A DNA stretch of 11,143 nt, taken from DASXBA01 sp046729895 (GTDB taxonomy: Bacteria; Actinomycetota; Thermoleophilia; Solirubrobacterales; Thermoleophilaceae). Positions 1-6,043 of the stretch are shown one piece after another. Every line of letters begins with the position of its first letter. The stretch's first letter is position 1. A program made the position numbers and the translations under genes. The stretch is from NCBI GenBank assembly GCA_046729895.1, contig JBKPHP010000200.1:1-11143 (forward strand), given 5' to 3'. The notes below the pieces were generated by a model that searched no databases, was not told where the DNA came from, and saw only the letters and a program-made list of their open reading frames with translations.

Positions 1-749
1 GCCGCCTCCATCTCGCGCGAGTCCTTCAGGAAGAACTCGTTGGTCTCGAAGCTCAGCTTCGGCTGGGCCAGCGTGCTCTTGGTCTGGACGCAGAGAAGCG
101 CGCGGTGGTTGTCGTAGTCCTCGCGGCGCAGGTAATGCACGTCGGCGGTGCCGACTATCGGCCGACCCAGCTCGCGCGCCACCCGCAGGGCGCCCTCGTT
201 GGCCCGATCCTGCTCGGCGAGTCCGTTGCGCTGGACCTCGAGGTAGACGTTTTCGGGGCCGAAGATCTGCACCAGCTCGTCGGCGTGAGCCCGCGCTTGT
301 GCGGGAGCACCGTCCACGATGCGCTGGCAGAACCGCGACTGGAGGCAGCCGCTTAGCGCGATCACGCCTCGCGAGTAGCGCGACAGGACCTCCATGTCGA
401 CGTTCGCCTTCCCCCGCCGGTAGCCGTCCAGGTAGCCGGCCGAGCTCAGCTTGACCAGGTTGCGGAACCCCTCATCGGTCTCTGCAAGCAGCGTGAGGTG
501 GTTGCGCTCATAGCGGATCGCGTCCAGGCGGATGTCGTCGACCAGATAGGCCTCGAGGCCCATGATCGGCTTGATTCCGTGCGCGGTGCACGCCTTGTAG
601 TGCTCTACGGCGCCGTTCATGACGCCGTGGTCGGTGAGCCCGAGGGCGGGTTGATCGAAGGCCGCCGCCCGCTCGGCGAGCGCGCCGATCTTGCAGGCGC
701 CGTCGAGCACGGAGTACTCCGAGTGCACGTGCAGGTGGACGCAGGTCAC
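1..749 (-). CDS. dnaE: DNA polymerase III subunit alpha, N-terminal PHP domain (partial, runs off left edge)
   Basis: This is the first 249 codons of the replicative polymerase alpha subunit; the full protein is usually well over 1,000 residues, so only the PHP domain and the start of the next region are visible. The start is GTG at 749-747: an in-frame TAG lies five codons upstream, no other start fits, and HLHVHSEYS falls at residues 5-13 as expected. All the usual PHP metal ligands appear to be present: H7, H9, D16, H41 (TDHG), E66, H84, C135 (SGC), D203 and H205 (ADVHY). A complete set is typical of DnaE enzymes whose PHP domain may proofread; activity here is inference. No clear Shine-Dalgarno precedes the GTG. 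The gene is separated from the arginine operon by 170 bases and probably has its own promoter. DnaE1 versus a DnaE2-type paralogue cannot be settled from this fragment, but an intact PHP site favours the replicative form. Confidence 0.95.
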   Translation of the reverse strand, partial: MTCVHLHVHSEYSVLDGACKIGALAERAAAFDQPALGLTDHGVMNGAVEHYKACTAHGIKPIMGLEAYLVDDIRLDAIRYERNHLTLLAETDEGFRNLVKLSSAGYLDGYRRGKANVDMEVLSRYSRGVIALSGCLQSRFCQRIVDGAPAQARAHADELVQIFGPENVYLEVQRNGLAEQDRANEGALRVARELGRPIVGTADVHYLRREDYDNHRALLCVQTKSTLAQPKLSFETNEFFLKDSREMEA

Positions 750-758
750 CGCGATCCG

Positions 759-764
759 AGTCTA
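759..764 (-). promoter_or_regulatory. Possible -10 element for dnaE
   Basis: Read on the minus strand this is TAGACT, which fits the TANNNT pattern of sigma70-type -10 boxes. It ends 9 bases before the dnaE GTG. Transcription from it would start at or within about 3 bases of the start codon, giving a leaderless or nearly leaderless mRNA, in agreement with the missing Shine-Dalgarno. The -35 region is poor: the best candidate, TCGAGC with a 16-base spacer, matches only three of six consensus positions. The in-frame stop codon upstream of dnaE overlaps this element. This is a weak call made on position and pattern alone. Confidence 0.3.
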
Positions 765-811
765 CGGGCGGGAGCCGACGGCTCGATGGAGCTATGGCAG
801 GGCCCGCGAGT

Positions 812-834
812 GGTTTTCCGCTCGGAGCGGAACC
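812..834. repeat. Short inverted repeat in the operon-dnaE gap
   Basis: TTCCGCT (816-822) and AGCGGAA (826-832) form a perfect 7-bp stem around a 3-base loop. Outer GG/CC pairs at 812-813 and 833-834 are separated from the stem by a two-base bulge. On neither strand does a T-run follow the stem, so it is not a classical intrinsic terminator. It stands next to the longer hairpin at 841-879. It could be part of a GC-type terminator region, an operator, or chance. Confidence 0.4.
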
Positions 835-840
835 GGTACA

Positions 841-879
841 GGGTCACCTGGCCGGGCGAGGAGCCCGGTTAGGTGATCT
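841..879. terminator. Long GC-rich hairpin downstream of the arginine operon, terminator-like
   Basis: Arms 841-857 and 863-879 surround a 5-base loop (GAGGA). As plus-strand RNA all 17 positions pair, 13 Watson-Crick and 4 G-U. As minus-strand RNA, the direction of all genes here, the four G-U positions become A-C mismatches, leaving two 6-bp stems split by a 2x2 internal loop. It begins 41 bases after the stop codon of the last operon gene, which suits a terminator. No U-run follows on either strand, as is often the case in high-GC actinobacteria. The inverted repeat is directly seen; the terminator role is inference, and the strand bias argues for caution. Confidence 0.45.
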
Positions 880-919
880 CCAGGTCGATAGCGGGCGGCT
901 GAGGCTGGTCGCCGGCTTG

Positions 920-1090
920 CTATTCGCCGCCGCCGCCCGAGCGCGCGGCGATGATGCCGCCGAGCAGGACGAGGAGCACCACGCCCGCAGCGCCCAGCTT
1001 GGCCCGGTTCTGGGCCATCTTTCGCTTCGCCACGCGCGAGCCGACCTGCCAGGTAATCCAGCCAAGGATTGTGTATCCGCGGGTTGTCAT
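920..1090 (-). CDS. Small single-pass membrane protein of unknown function (56 aa)
   Basis: I do not recognise a named family. ATG at 1090-1088 and TAG at 922-920 give 56 residues. The N-terminal half (about 1-31) holds an aromatic, moderately hydrophobic stretch (YTILGWITW, 6-14) and then a basic segment with R19, K22, R23, K24, R29 and K31. A clear transmembrane helix follows at about 32-49 (GVVLLVLLGGIIAA core), and the protein ends in a short RSGGGGE tail. The positive-inside rule predicts a cytoplasmic N-terminus. Evidence that it is real: the strongest Shine-Dalgarno in the window (AGGAG, 5-base spacer), a start 2 bases after the argG stop, and a plausible membrane protein sequence. It is probably translated from the arginine operon mRNA. 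Nothing in the sequence links it biochemically to arginine; it may simply be carried in the operon. Confidence 0.8.
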   Translation of the reverse strand: MTTRGYTILGWITWQVGSRVAKRKMAQNRAKLGAAGVVLLVLLGGIIAARSGGGGE

Positions 1091-1092
1091 GG

Positions 1093-2364
1093 CTACTCCT
1101 CCCTACCCCGATTCCGAATTCCGTACGCCATTCGCGATTGCAGCGACCATAGCTCGATGAAGCCCGGCGATGCCTGTTGTGAGAAGAGACCGCCGGACTC
1201 TCCGAACCCCGCCAGCGCCGGGTCGTACAGCGAGTTCGGCGACTCGCGGGCCAGCGGCCGGGCGCTGCCCTTGAACAGTCGCAGGGTCACCGAGCCCGTC
1301 ACCTGCTCGTTCACCGAGTCCATGAAGGCGTTCAGGTCCTGAAGCAGCGGCTCGTACCAGAGCCCCGCGTAGACCAGGTAGGCCCAGTGGCCGTCGAGCT
1401 GTGGCTTGAAGGTGTTCTGATGGATCGTGCCCACGAGTTTCTCGATCTCCTTGTGGGCGGTCAGTATCAGCTGCGCGGCCGGGACCTCGTACACGTCCCG
1501 CACCTTGAGGCCCACGATCCGGTCCTCGATGTGGTCCACGATCCCGACCCCATGGCGGGCGCCGATCTCGCCGGCCCGCTCCAAGAGCTCCACCAGGCCC
1601 AGCCGCTCGCCGCTCAGGGCCACTGGGCAGCCCCGCTCGAACTCGACGGTCACCTCCTCAGGCTCGTCCGGCGCCTCGCGCGGGTCTGTCACCAGGTTGA
1701 AGACGTCGTCGTGGGGCGGCTCTGAGAGGTCTTCGATCGGCCCGCCCTCGCTGGACCGGCCCCAGAGGTTGTCGTCGATCGAGTAGGGGGGCGACTCGCT
1801 CCCGCCCTTCACCGGGATGCCGTGCTCGCGGGCGTACGCGACCTCCTCCTCGCGCCCCATCTGCCAGCCGCGGACCGGAGCGATGATCTTCATGCGCGGG
1901 TCGAGCGCCGCGATTGTCGACTCGATCCGCACCTGGTCGTTCCCCTTGCCGGTGCAGCCGTGGGCGATCGTGTCGCAGCCCGACTCGCGGGCCTTGTCCA
2001 CGGCGAGCCGCGCGATCAGGGGGCGACCGAGCGCCGTGAACAGCGGGTAGCCGCCCCCGTACAGCGCGTTCGCCTTGATCGCCGGCAGGACGTAGCCGGA
2101 GGCAAACTCTTCGCGGGCATCGACGACGTGGCAGTCGAGCGCCCCGAGCTGCAAGGCCTTGCCCCTGATCAACTCGAAGTCCTCGCCCGGCTGGCCGAGG
2201 TTCACGGTGAGGGCGACTACGTCCGCCTCGTACTCGGCCTGGATCCACTTGAGCATGACGCTCGTGTCGAGGCCGCCGGAATACAGCAGCAGGACCCGCC
2301 CGACCTCGCCGGGCTCGGCCTCGTAGGAGGCGGTCTTGATCAGCGTGTGGCGCTGGTCGGCCAT
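1093..2364 (-). CDS. argG: Argininosuccinate synthase
   Basis: This enzyme joins citrulline and aspartate, with ATP cleaved to AMP and pyrophosphate, to form argininosuccinate in the cytoplasm; it is the penultimate step of arginine synthesis. The product is 423 residues. The N-type ATP pyrophosphatase loop SGGLDTS is at 29-35 and the second family signature GCTGKGNDQVR at 136-146. Substrate-site segments such as GGSESPPYSIDDNLWG follow, and the C-terminal tetramerisation region (SPNSLYDPALAGF onward) is complete. The SGGLDTS loop lies about 20 residues deeper than in many relatives, which usually start just before it. No ATG or GTG exists between the chosen ATG and the loop, so the extension looks genuine. 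The gene starts 7 bases after the cyclotransferase-like gene, with only a weak GAG as ribosome site, so coupling is likely. No argH follows it. Confidence 0.97.
   Translation of the reverse strand: MADQRHTLIKTASYEAEPGEVGRVLLLYSGGLDTSVMLKWIQAEYEADVVALTVNLGQPGEDFELIRGKALQLGALDCHVVDAREEFASGYVLPAIKANALYGGGYPLFTALGRPLIARLAVDKARESGCDTIAHGCTGKGNDQVRIESTIAALDPRMKIIAPVRGWQMGREEEVAYAREHGIPVKGGSESPPYSIDDNLWGRSSEGGPIEDLSEPPHDDVFNLVTDPREAPDEPEEVTVEFERGCPVALSGERLGLVELLERAGEIGARHGVGIVDHIEDRIVGLKVRDVYEVPAAQLILTAHKEIEKLVGTIHQNTFKPQLDGHWAYLVYAGLWYEPLLQDLNAFMDSVNEQVTGSVTLRLFKGSARPLARESPNSLYDPALAGFGESGGLFSQQASPGFIELWSLQSRMAYGIRNRGREE
1096..1103 (-). promoter_or_regulatory. Ribosome binding site of the small membrane protein gene
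   Basis: The minus strand reads GGGAGGAG, with AGGAG at 1100-1096 and a 5-base spacer (TAGCC) before the ATG at 1090. The site is formed by the last argG codons (AGG GAG GAG TAG), so argG ends on two glutamates that double as the next gene's ribosome site. It decides the start of the 56-residue ORF and supports that ORF being translated. Confidence 0.75.
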
Positions 2365-2371
2365 TGCTCGG

Positions 2372-2815
2372 TCACGCTATCCGAAGGCGCCCTTCCAGCT
2401 CCCTGAGCCAGGGGGCCGGCAGGCTCCGCTCGCGGGCCGCCCGCAGGATCAGCGCCGCGTACTCCTCCGTTGGAGCTACCTCCTCGGGCTCCTTGTCGAT
2501 CACCTCGTAGGCGAAGGCGGCGCGCGGTTCTCCCCGGACCTCCACGTGGACCCGCCGGCGCCGGTAGGCGAAGCCGGCCCCCTCCTTGGGGTCCAGCAGC
2601 TCGAACGCGTCGGAGGGCAGTTCGTACGCCACACCCCAGATCTCCTCGCCCTCACGCTCGACGATGTCGGCGGCGCCGCCGCCCCAGCGGATCGAGCGGC
2701 GCCGCAACTCGAGCCGGAATCCCGGGAGCCGCGCCGGCCCCACGAACCGCGCCTCGGGCGCGAAGGCCGCCATCTCCTCGGCGGCCATGTTGCTGCCGTA
2801 GGCGAAGAGCAGCAC
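2372..2815 (-). CDS. Gamma-glutamylcyclotransferase-like protein (GGCT/AIG2 fold)
   Basis: The product is 147 residues from GTG at 2815-2813, two bases after the argD stop. The family hallmark FAYGSNM is at residues 4-10, forming the loop that holds the gamma-glutamyl group. The segment LDPKEGAGFAYRR (73-85) corresponds to LDxxEG of characterised GGCTs, with E78 at the catalytic acid position. GGGAADI (45-51) and EEIWGVAYEL (57-66) are further typical segments, and the C-terminal TEEYAALIL..A region is kept. Such enzymes cyclise gamma-glutamyl amino acids or amines to 5-oxoproline plus the free amine; the fold is also used for other substrates (BtrG, GGACT). The same frame stays open far upstream, but that is high-GC shadow inside argD. 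Its substrate is unknown. The setting between argD and argG, where other actinobacteria carry argF and argR, suggests a link to glutamate or ornithine metabolism, but this is conjecture. Confidence 0.87.
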   Translation of the reverse strand: MLLFAYGSNMAAEEMAAFAPEARFVGPARLPGFRLELRRRSIRWGGGAADIVEREGEEIWGVAYELPSDAFELLDPKEGAGFAYRRRRVHVEVRGEPRAAFAYEVIDKEPEEVAPTEEYAALILRAARERSLPAPWLRELEGRLRIA

Positions 2816-2817
2816 GC

Positions 2818-3969
2818 TCAGTCCAGCGCGGCGCCGATCCGGGCGACGGCCTGCTCGATCTCCTCGTCGCTCACCGTGAGCGGCGGGAGCAGCCGCACCG
2901 TGTCCGGCCCCGTGGCGTGCGTCACCAGCCGCTGCTCGAGCAGGAGGCGCCGCGCGAGCGCCGGCCCGTCGGAGGTCGCGAAGGCGAGCATCAGCCCGCG
3001 CCCACGGACCTCGAGGCCGAGCGCGCGCAGTCCGCGCGCAAGCGCCTCGCCCTTGCGCCGGACCTCCGCCAGGAAGTCCTCGTCGTCCACCACGTCGAGC
3101 ACGGCGTTGGCCGCCGCGGCCGCCACCGGGCCGCCGGCGAAGGTCGAGCCGTGGTCGCCGGTCTGGAGGAGCGCGGCGTGCTCGGATGTCGTCACGCAGG
3201 CGCCGATCGGAAGCCCCCCGCCGAGCCCCTTGGCCACGGTCATGACGTCGGGCACGATGCCCGACTCCTCCCAGGCCCAGAGGTCGCCGCTGCGGCCCAT
3301 GCCGCACTGGATCTCGTCGAAGACAAGCAGCGCGCCGTGGTCCTCGCAAGCGTCGCGGGCTGCGGCGAGCAACTGCGGGTGGATGGGGTGGATCCCCGAC
3401 TCTCCCTGGATCGGCTCGATGATCACGGCCGCCGTGCGGTCGGTCACCGCCTGGACGAGCGGCAGCGGCGGGCCCTCGCGGGGGACCGTCGTGAAGCCCG
3501 GCACGAGCGGCGCAAAGGGAGCCTGCTTCGACTCCTGCGGGGTTGCCGAGAGCGCGCCCATCGTACGGCCGTGAAAGGCATGCTCGAGGACCACGAAGTC
3601 GCCCCCCTGCTTGTGGCGCCGAGCCAGCTTGATGGCGCATTCGATCGCCTCCGTCCCGGAGTTCGTGAGGAACACCTTGCCGCCCAGCGAGATGTCCGCC
3701 AGGCGCTTCGCCAGGCTCATGCCCGGCTCGGTGTAGAAGAGGTTGCCGACGTGCAAGAGCCGCTCCGCCTGCTTCCCGACCGCCTCCACGACCGCGGGGT
3801 GGCAGTGGCCGAGCTGAACAACCGAGATGCCGGCGAGGAAATCGAGGTACTCGTTGCCCTCGTCATCCCAAAGGCGCGTGCCCTCCCCTCGGACGAACTC
3901 CACGGGATTGCGAGCGTAGGTCGCCATGACCGCGTCTCGCTCGAGGGACTGGAGCTCCGCCAGTGTCAC
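2818..3969 (-). CDS. argD: Acetylornithine aminotransferase
   Basis: This PLP enzyme transfers an amino group from glutamate to N-acetylglutamate 5-semialdehyde, giving N-acetylornithine. It is a class III (fold type I) aminotransferase of 383 residues, the usual length. Visible motifs are SGTEA (104-108), FHGRT (132-136), EPIQGE (185-190), VFDEIQ (216-221, with D218 contacting the pyridine nitrogen), and TVAKGLGGG (244-252, with K247 as Schiff-base lysine), then GSTFAG near 275. The start chosen is GTG at 3969-3967, which overlaps the argB TAG by one base (TAGTG). A second in-frame GTG at 3978 would add three residues and cannot be excluded; neither has a strong ribosome site. Further N-terminal extension would be low-complexity Arg/Pro-rich shadow of argB. 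Some ArgD enzymes also serve in lysine synthesis, which the sequence does not decide. Confidence 0.96.
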   Translation of the reverse strand: MTLAELQSLERDAVMATYARNPVEFVRGEGTRLWDDEGNEYLDFLAGISVVQLGHCHPAVVEAVGKQAERLLHVGNLFYTEPGMSLAKRLADISLGGKVFLTNSGTEAIECAIKLARRHKQGGDFVVLEHAFHGRTMGALSATPQESKQAPFAPLVPGFTTVPREGPPLPLVQAVTDRTAAVIIEPIQGESGIHPIHPQLLAAARDACEDHGALLVFDEIQCGMGRSGDLWAWEESGIVPDVMTVAKGLGGGLPIGACVTTSEHAALLQTGDHGSTFAGGPVAAAAANAVLDVVDDEDFLAEVRRKGEALARGLRALGLEVRGRGLMLAFATSDGPALARRLLLEQRLVTHATGPDTVRLLPPLTVSDEEIEQAVARIGAALD

Positions 3970-4808
3970 TACGGCCACAGCTTCGTGCCGATGCCCTCGT
4001 CGGTGAAAAGCTCGAGCAGGAGGGAGTGGGGCCGGCGGCCGTCGACGATGTGCGCGGCGTCCACGCCCGCTCGCAGCACGCGCACGCACGCCTCCAGCTT
4101 GGGGCGCATGCCGCCCGAGACCTGTGGCAGCCGCTCGCTCACCTCGGCCGCGGTGGCCTCAGAGATCCGGCTGTCCGGAACGTCGGGCTCGGCGCGCCAG
4201 CCCTCGACGTCGGTGAGGAACACGAGCTTGTACGCGTGCAAGGCCTCCGCGACCGCGCCGGCGGCGGCGTCGGCGTTGACGTTGTAGGACTGCCCCGCCG
4301 GGTCGGCGCCGACCGAGGCCACCACCGGGATGTAGTCCTCGGCGATGTGATTGAGCACGTCGACGTCGACGCGTTCGATGTCCCCCACGAGACCGAGGTC
4401 GGTCTCGCCGGCGGACCGCTTGCCGACCGTGAACAAGCGGCCGTCGTCCCCGCACAGCCCGACCGCCGGCTGGCCGTGACGGCCGAGCAGCAGCACGATG
4501 TCCTTGTTCTGCTTGCCGACGAGCACCATCTTGGCGACCTCGACCGTCTGCTGGTCGGACACCCGCTGGCCCTCGACGAACTCGACCTCCATACCGAGCC
4601 GCTCCATATAGCGCGTGATGTCCGGCCCCCCGCCGTGGACCACCACCGGGTTCATCCCGACGTACTTGAGCAGGACGACGTCGCGCGCGAAGTCCTCTTT
4701 CAGCTCCGGGTCGGTCATCGCGGCGCCGCCGTACTTGATGACCAAGGTCCGCCCGTGGAAATCGCGGATGTACGGGAGGGCCTCCAGCAGTGTGGCGACG
4801 TCCCTCAT
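3969..4808 (-). CDS. argB: Acetylglutamate kinase, arginine-sensitive type
   Basis: The enzyme phosphorylates N-acetylglutamate with ATP, the second step of the pathway. The 279-residue protein has the amino-acid kinase fold: VIKYGGAAM (23-31, K25), VVVHGGGP (55-62), YNVNADAAAGAVA (175-187, D180) and GGMRPKLEAC (232-241, K237). It is longer than the arginine-insensitive E. coli enzyme. It has an N-terminal helix (LLEALPYIRDF, 7-17) and a C-terminal R..HSLLLELFTDEGIGT stretch, both features of hexameric, arginine-inhibited kinases. Feedback inhibition by arginine is therefore likely (known for this subtype, inferred here). The ATG at 4808 overlaps the argJ stop as TGATG and no Shine-Dalgarno is visible, so translation probably depends on termination-reinitiation from argJ. 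Confidence 0.97.
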   Translation of the reverse strand: MRDVATLLEALPYIRDFHGRTLVIKYGGAAMTDPELKEDFARDVVLLKYVGMNPVVVHGGGPDITRYMERLGMEVEFVEGQRVSDQQTVEVAKMVLVGKQNKDIVLLLGRHGQPAVGLCGDDGRLFTVGKRSAGETDLGLVGDIERVDVDVLNHIAEDYIPVVASVGADPAGQSYNVNADAAAGAVAEALHAYKLVFLTDVEGWRAEPDVPDSRISEATAAEVSERLPQVSGGMRPKLEACVRVLRAGVDAAHIVDGRRPHSLLLELFTDEGIGTKLWP

Positions 4809-6043
4809 CAGGTCGTATACGAGGAGTTGAAGCTCACGTACTCCTCCGAGAGGTCGCTGAAGAAGACCTCCGTCTCACCGCCGTCCCCGGGGATCGTCAG
4901 GGCGTACTCGATCTCGTCACCCTGGACCGCCGTCTGAAGCGCTCGCCGCTCTTCGACCTCGAGCTCGAGGGCGTTGCCGGCAGAGACCACCTGGCGGCCC
5001 TGGATCTCCAGGTCGGCCACGAACTGCTCGCCCGGGGGCCAGACCTGGCCGGCGGCCTGGAGCACGCGCCCCAAGCTCGGGCTGCCGCCGTGGAGCGCCG
5101 CCTTGACGAGCGGAGAGTCCGCCACAGCCCGCGCGACGGGCTCTACCGCGTCGGGACGCCCGCTCACCACCACGCGGGCGACGCGCGCGGCACCCTCGCC
5201 GTCGGCCACGATCGCGAGGGCCAGCTGGCGCAGCAGCGCATCCATCGCCTCACCGAGAGCCAGCTCGTCGGCGGTCTCGGGTCCCACCTCCACCCCCGAA
5301 GCGCCGTTGGCGAGCGCGAAGACCGTGTCGCTCGTGGACAGCTGGCCGTCGACGGAGATGCGCTCGAACGAGCGCTTGACCGTCACGCCGGTGAGCAGGT
5401 CGAGCGTCCCGGCCGGCACGCTCGCGTCTGTCTCGATGAAGCAGAACATGGTCGCGAAGCGCGGCGAGACCATCCCCGCGCCCTTGGCCTGGGCCGCCAG
5501 GCGCACGCGCCCCCGGGGGAGCTCGACCTCGAGACAGGCCCGCTTGGGCCCGTAGTCGCTCGTCAGGATGGCCTCGGAGAAGGCGTCCGCGTCGTCGCCC
5601 AGCGCGCGGCACGCCGCGTGCATCCCGGCGACGACGCGGTCGCGCGGCAGCTCGGTCCCGATCACGCCGGTCGAGGCCACGCCCACCCGATCGACGTCGA
5701 TCCCGAGCTCGGAGGCCACCGCGGCCTGGGTGGCAAGGGCGGTCTCGATCCCCCGCTCGCCATCGCCCACGTTGGAGCAGCCGGAGTTCGCGGCCACGGC
5801 GCGGAGCTCCCATAGCCTCGCCTGGCGGGACACCATGACCGGGGCGCCCACCCGCGCGTTGCTGGTGAAGCGGGCCGCGGAGACGGTCTGCTCGGCGTCC
5901 GAGACGAGCACGCCGACGTCAAGGCCCTGGGCCTTGATGCCGGCCGCCACCCCGGCAGCGCGGAAACCCCGCGGCAGCGCGGTGGCGTCAAGCTCCGTCA
6001 CGTGAGCGGGCGCCTCCACCCAGCGGGAGGCGAAGAAGCTCAC
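4808..6043 (-). CDS. argJ: Glutamate N-acetyltransferase / ornithine acetyltransferase (ArgJ)
   Basis: ArgJ moves the acetyl group from N-acetylornithine to glutamate, recycling acetate; some members also use acetyl-CoA for the first step. The 411-residue precursor is expected to cleave itself at A197-T198 in KGAGMVSPRFATM, where T198 becomes the N-terminal nucleophile of the beta chain. ASTGVIG (123-129) is the oxyanion-hole segment. The C-terminal end EYVSFNSSYTT matches the family. The segment usually read as STNDT is STSDT here (within DGQLSTSDTVFALANG), and the usual NSGxANAxTG stretch is NSGCSNVGDG; both look like tolerated variants. The GTG start at 6043-6041 overlaps the argC stop as GTGA and has a strong GGAGGGG site upstream. 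The same frame is open far upstream inside argC, without family similarity. With ArgJ present, argE is not needed. Confidence 0.96.
   Translation of the reverse strand: MSFFASRWVEAPAHVTELDATALPRGFRAAGVAAGIKAQGLDVGVLVSDAEQTVSAARFTSNARVGAPVMVSRQARLWELRAVAANSGCSNVGDGERGIETALATQAAVASELGIDVDRVGVASTGVIGTELPRDRVVAGMHAACRALGDDADAFSEAILTSDYGPKRACLEVELPRGRVRLAAQAKGAGMVSPRFATMFCFIETDASVPAGTLDLLTGVTVKRSFERISVDGQLSTSDTVFALANGASGVEVGPETADELALGEAMDALLRQLALAIVADGEGAARVARVVVSGRPDAVEPVARAVADSPLVKAALHGGSPSLGRVLQAAGQVWPPGEQFVADLEIQGRQVVSAGNALELEVEERRALQTAVQGDEIEYALTIPGDGGETEVFFSDLSEEYVSFNSSYTT

Noticed and set aside
105..872. Plus-strand ORFs opposite the dnaE start and the gap (83, 124 and 61 codons)
   Set aside because: Antisense to a conserved PHP domain; no domain, start context or composition supports them.
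844..1065. 73-codon minus-strand ORF overlapping the small membrane protein gene
   Set aside because: It reads another phase of the 56-aa gene, has no good ribosome site, and its composition (Arg/Ser/Ala/Pro) is that of a shadow frame.
2816..3640. Upstream in-frame extension of the GGCT-like gene (a possible large fusion)
   Set aside because: The extension lies wholly within argD in another phase and is Arg/Pro-rich; the GTG at 2815 directly precedes the LLFAYGSN core, so there is no fusion.
2470..4287. 605-codon plus-strand open frame across the GGCT-like gene, argD and part of argB
   Set aside because: Antisense to clearly recognised genes, very rich in Arg/Ala/Pro/Gly, no family motifs; typical high-GC shadow frame.
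4951..4975. CTCGAGCTCGAG-type palindrome near the end of argJ
   Set aside because: Explained by repeated Leu-Glu codons (ALELEVEE) at high GC; no sign of a regulatory or mobile element.
3963..5815. Long plus-strand frames opposite argB and argJ
   Set aside because: Mirror the codon pattern of the real minus-strand genes and show no recognisable domain or ribosome site.
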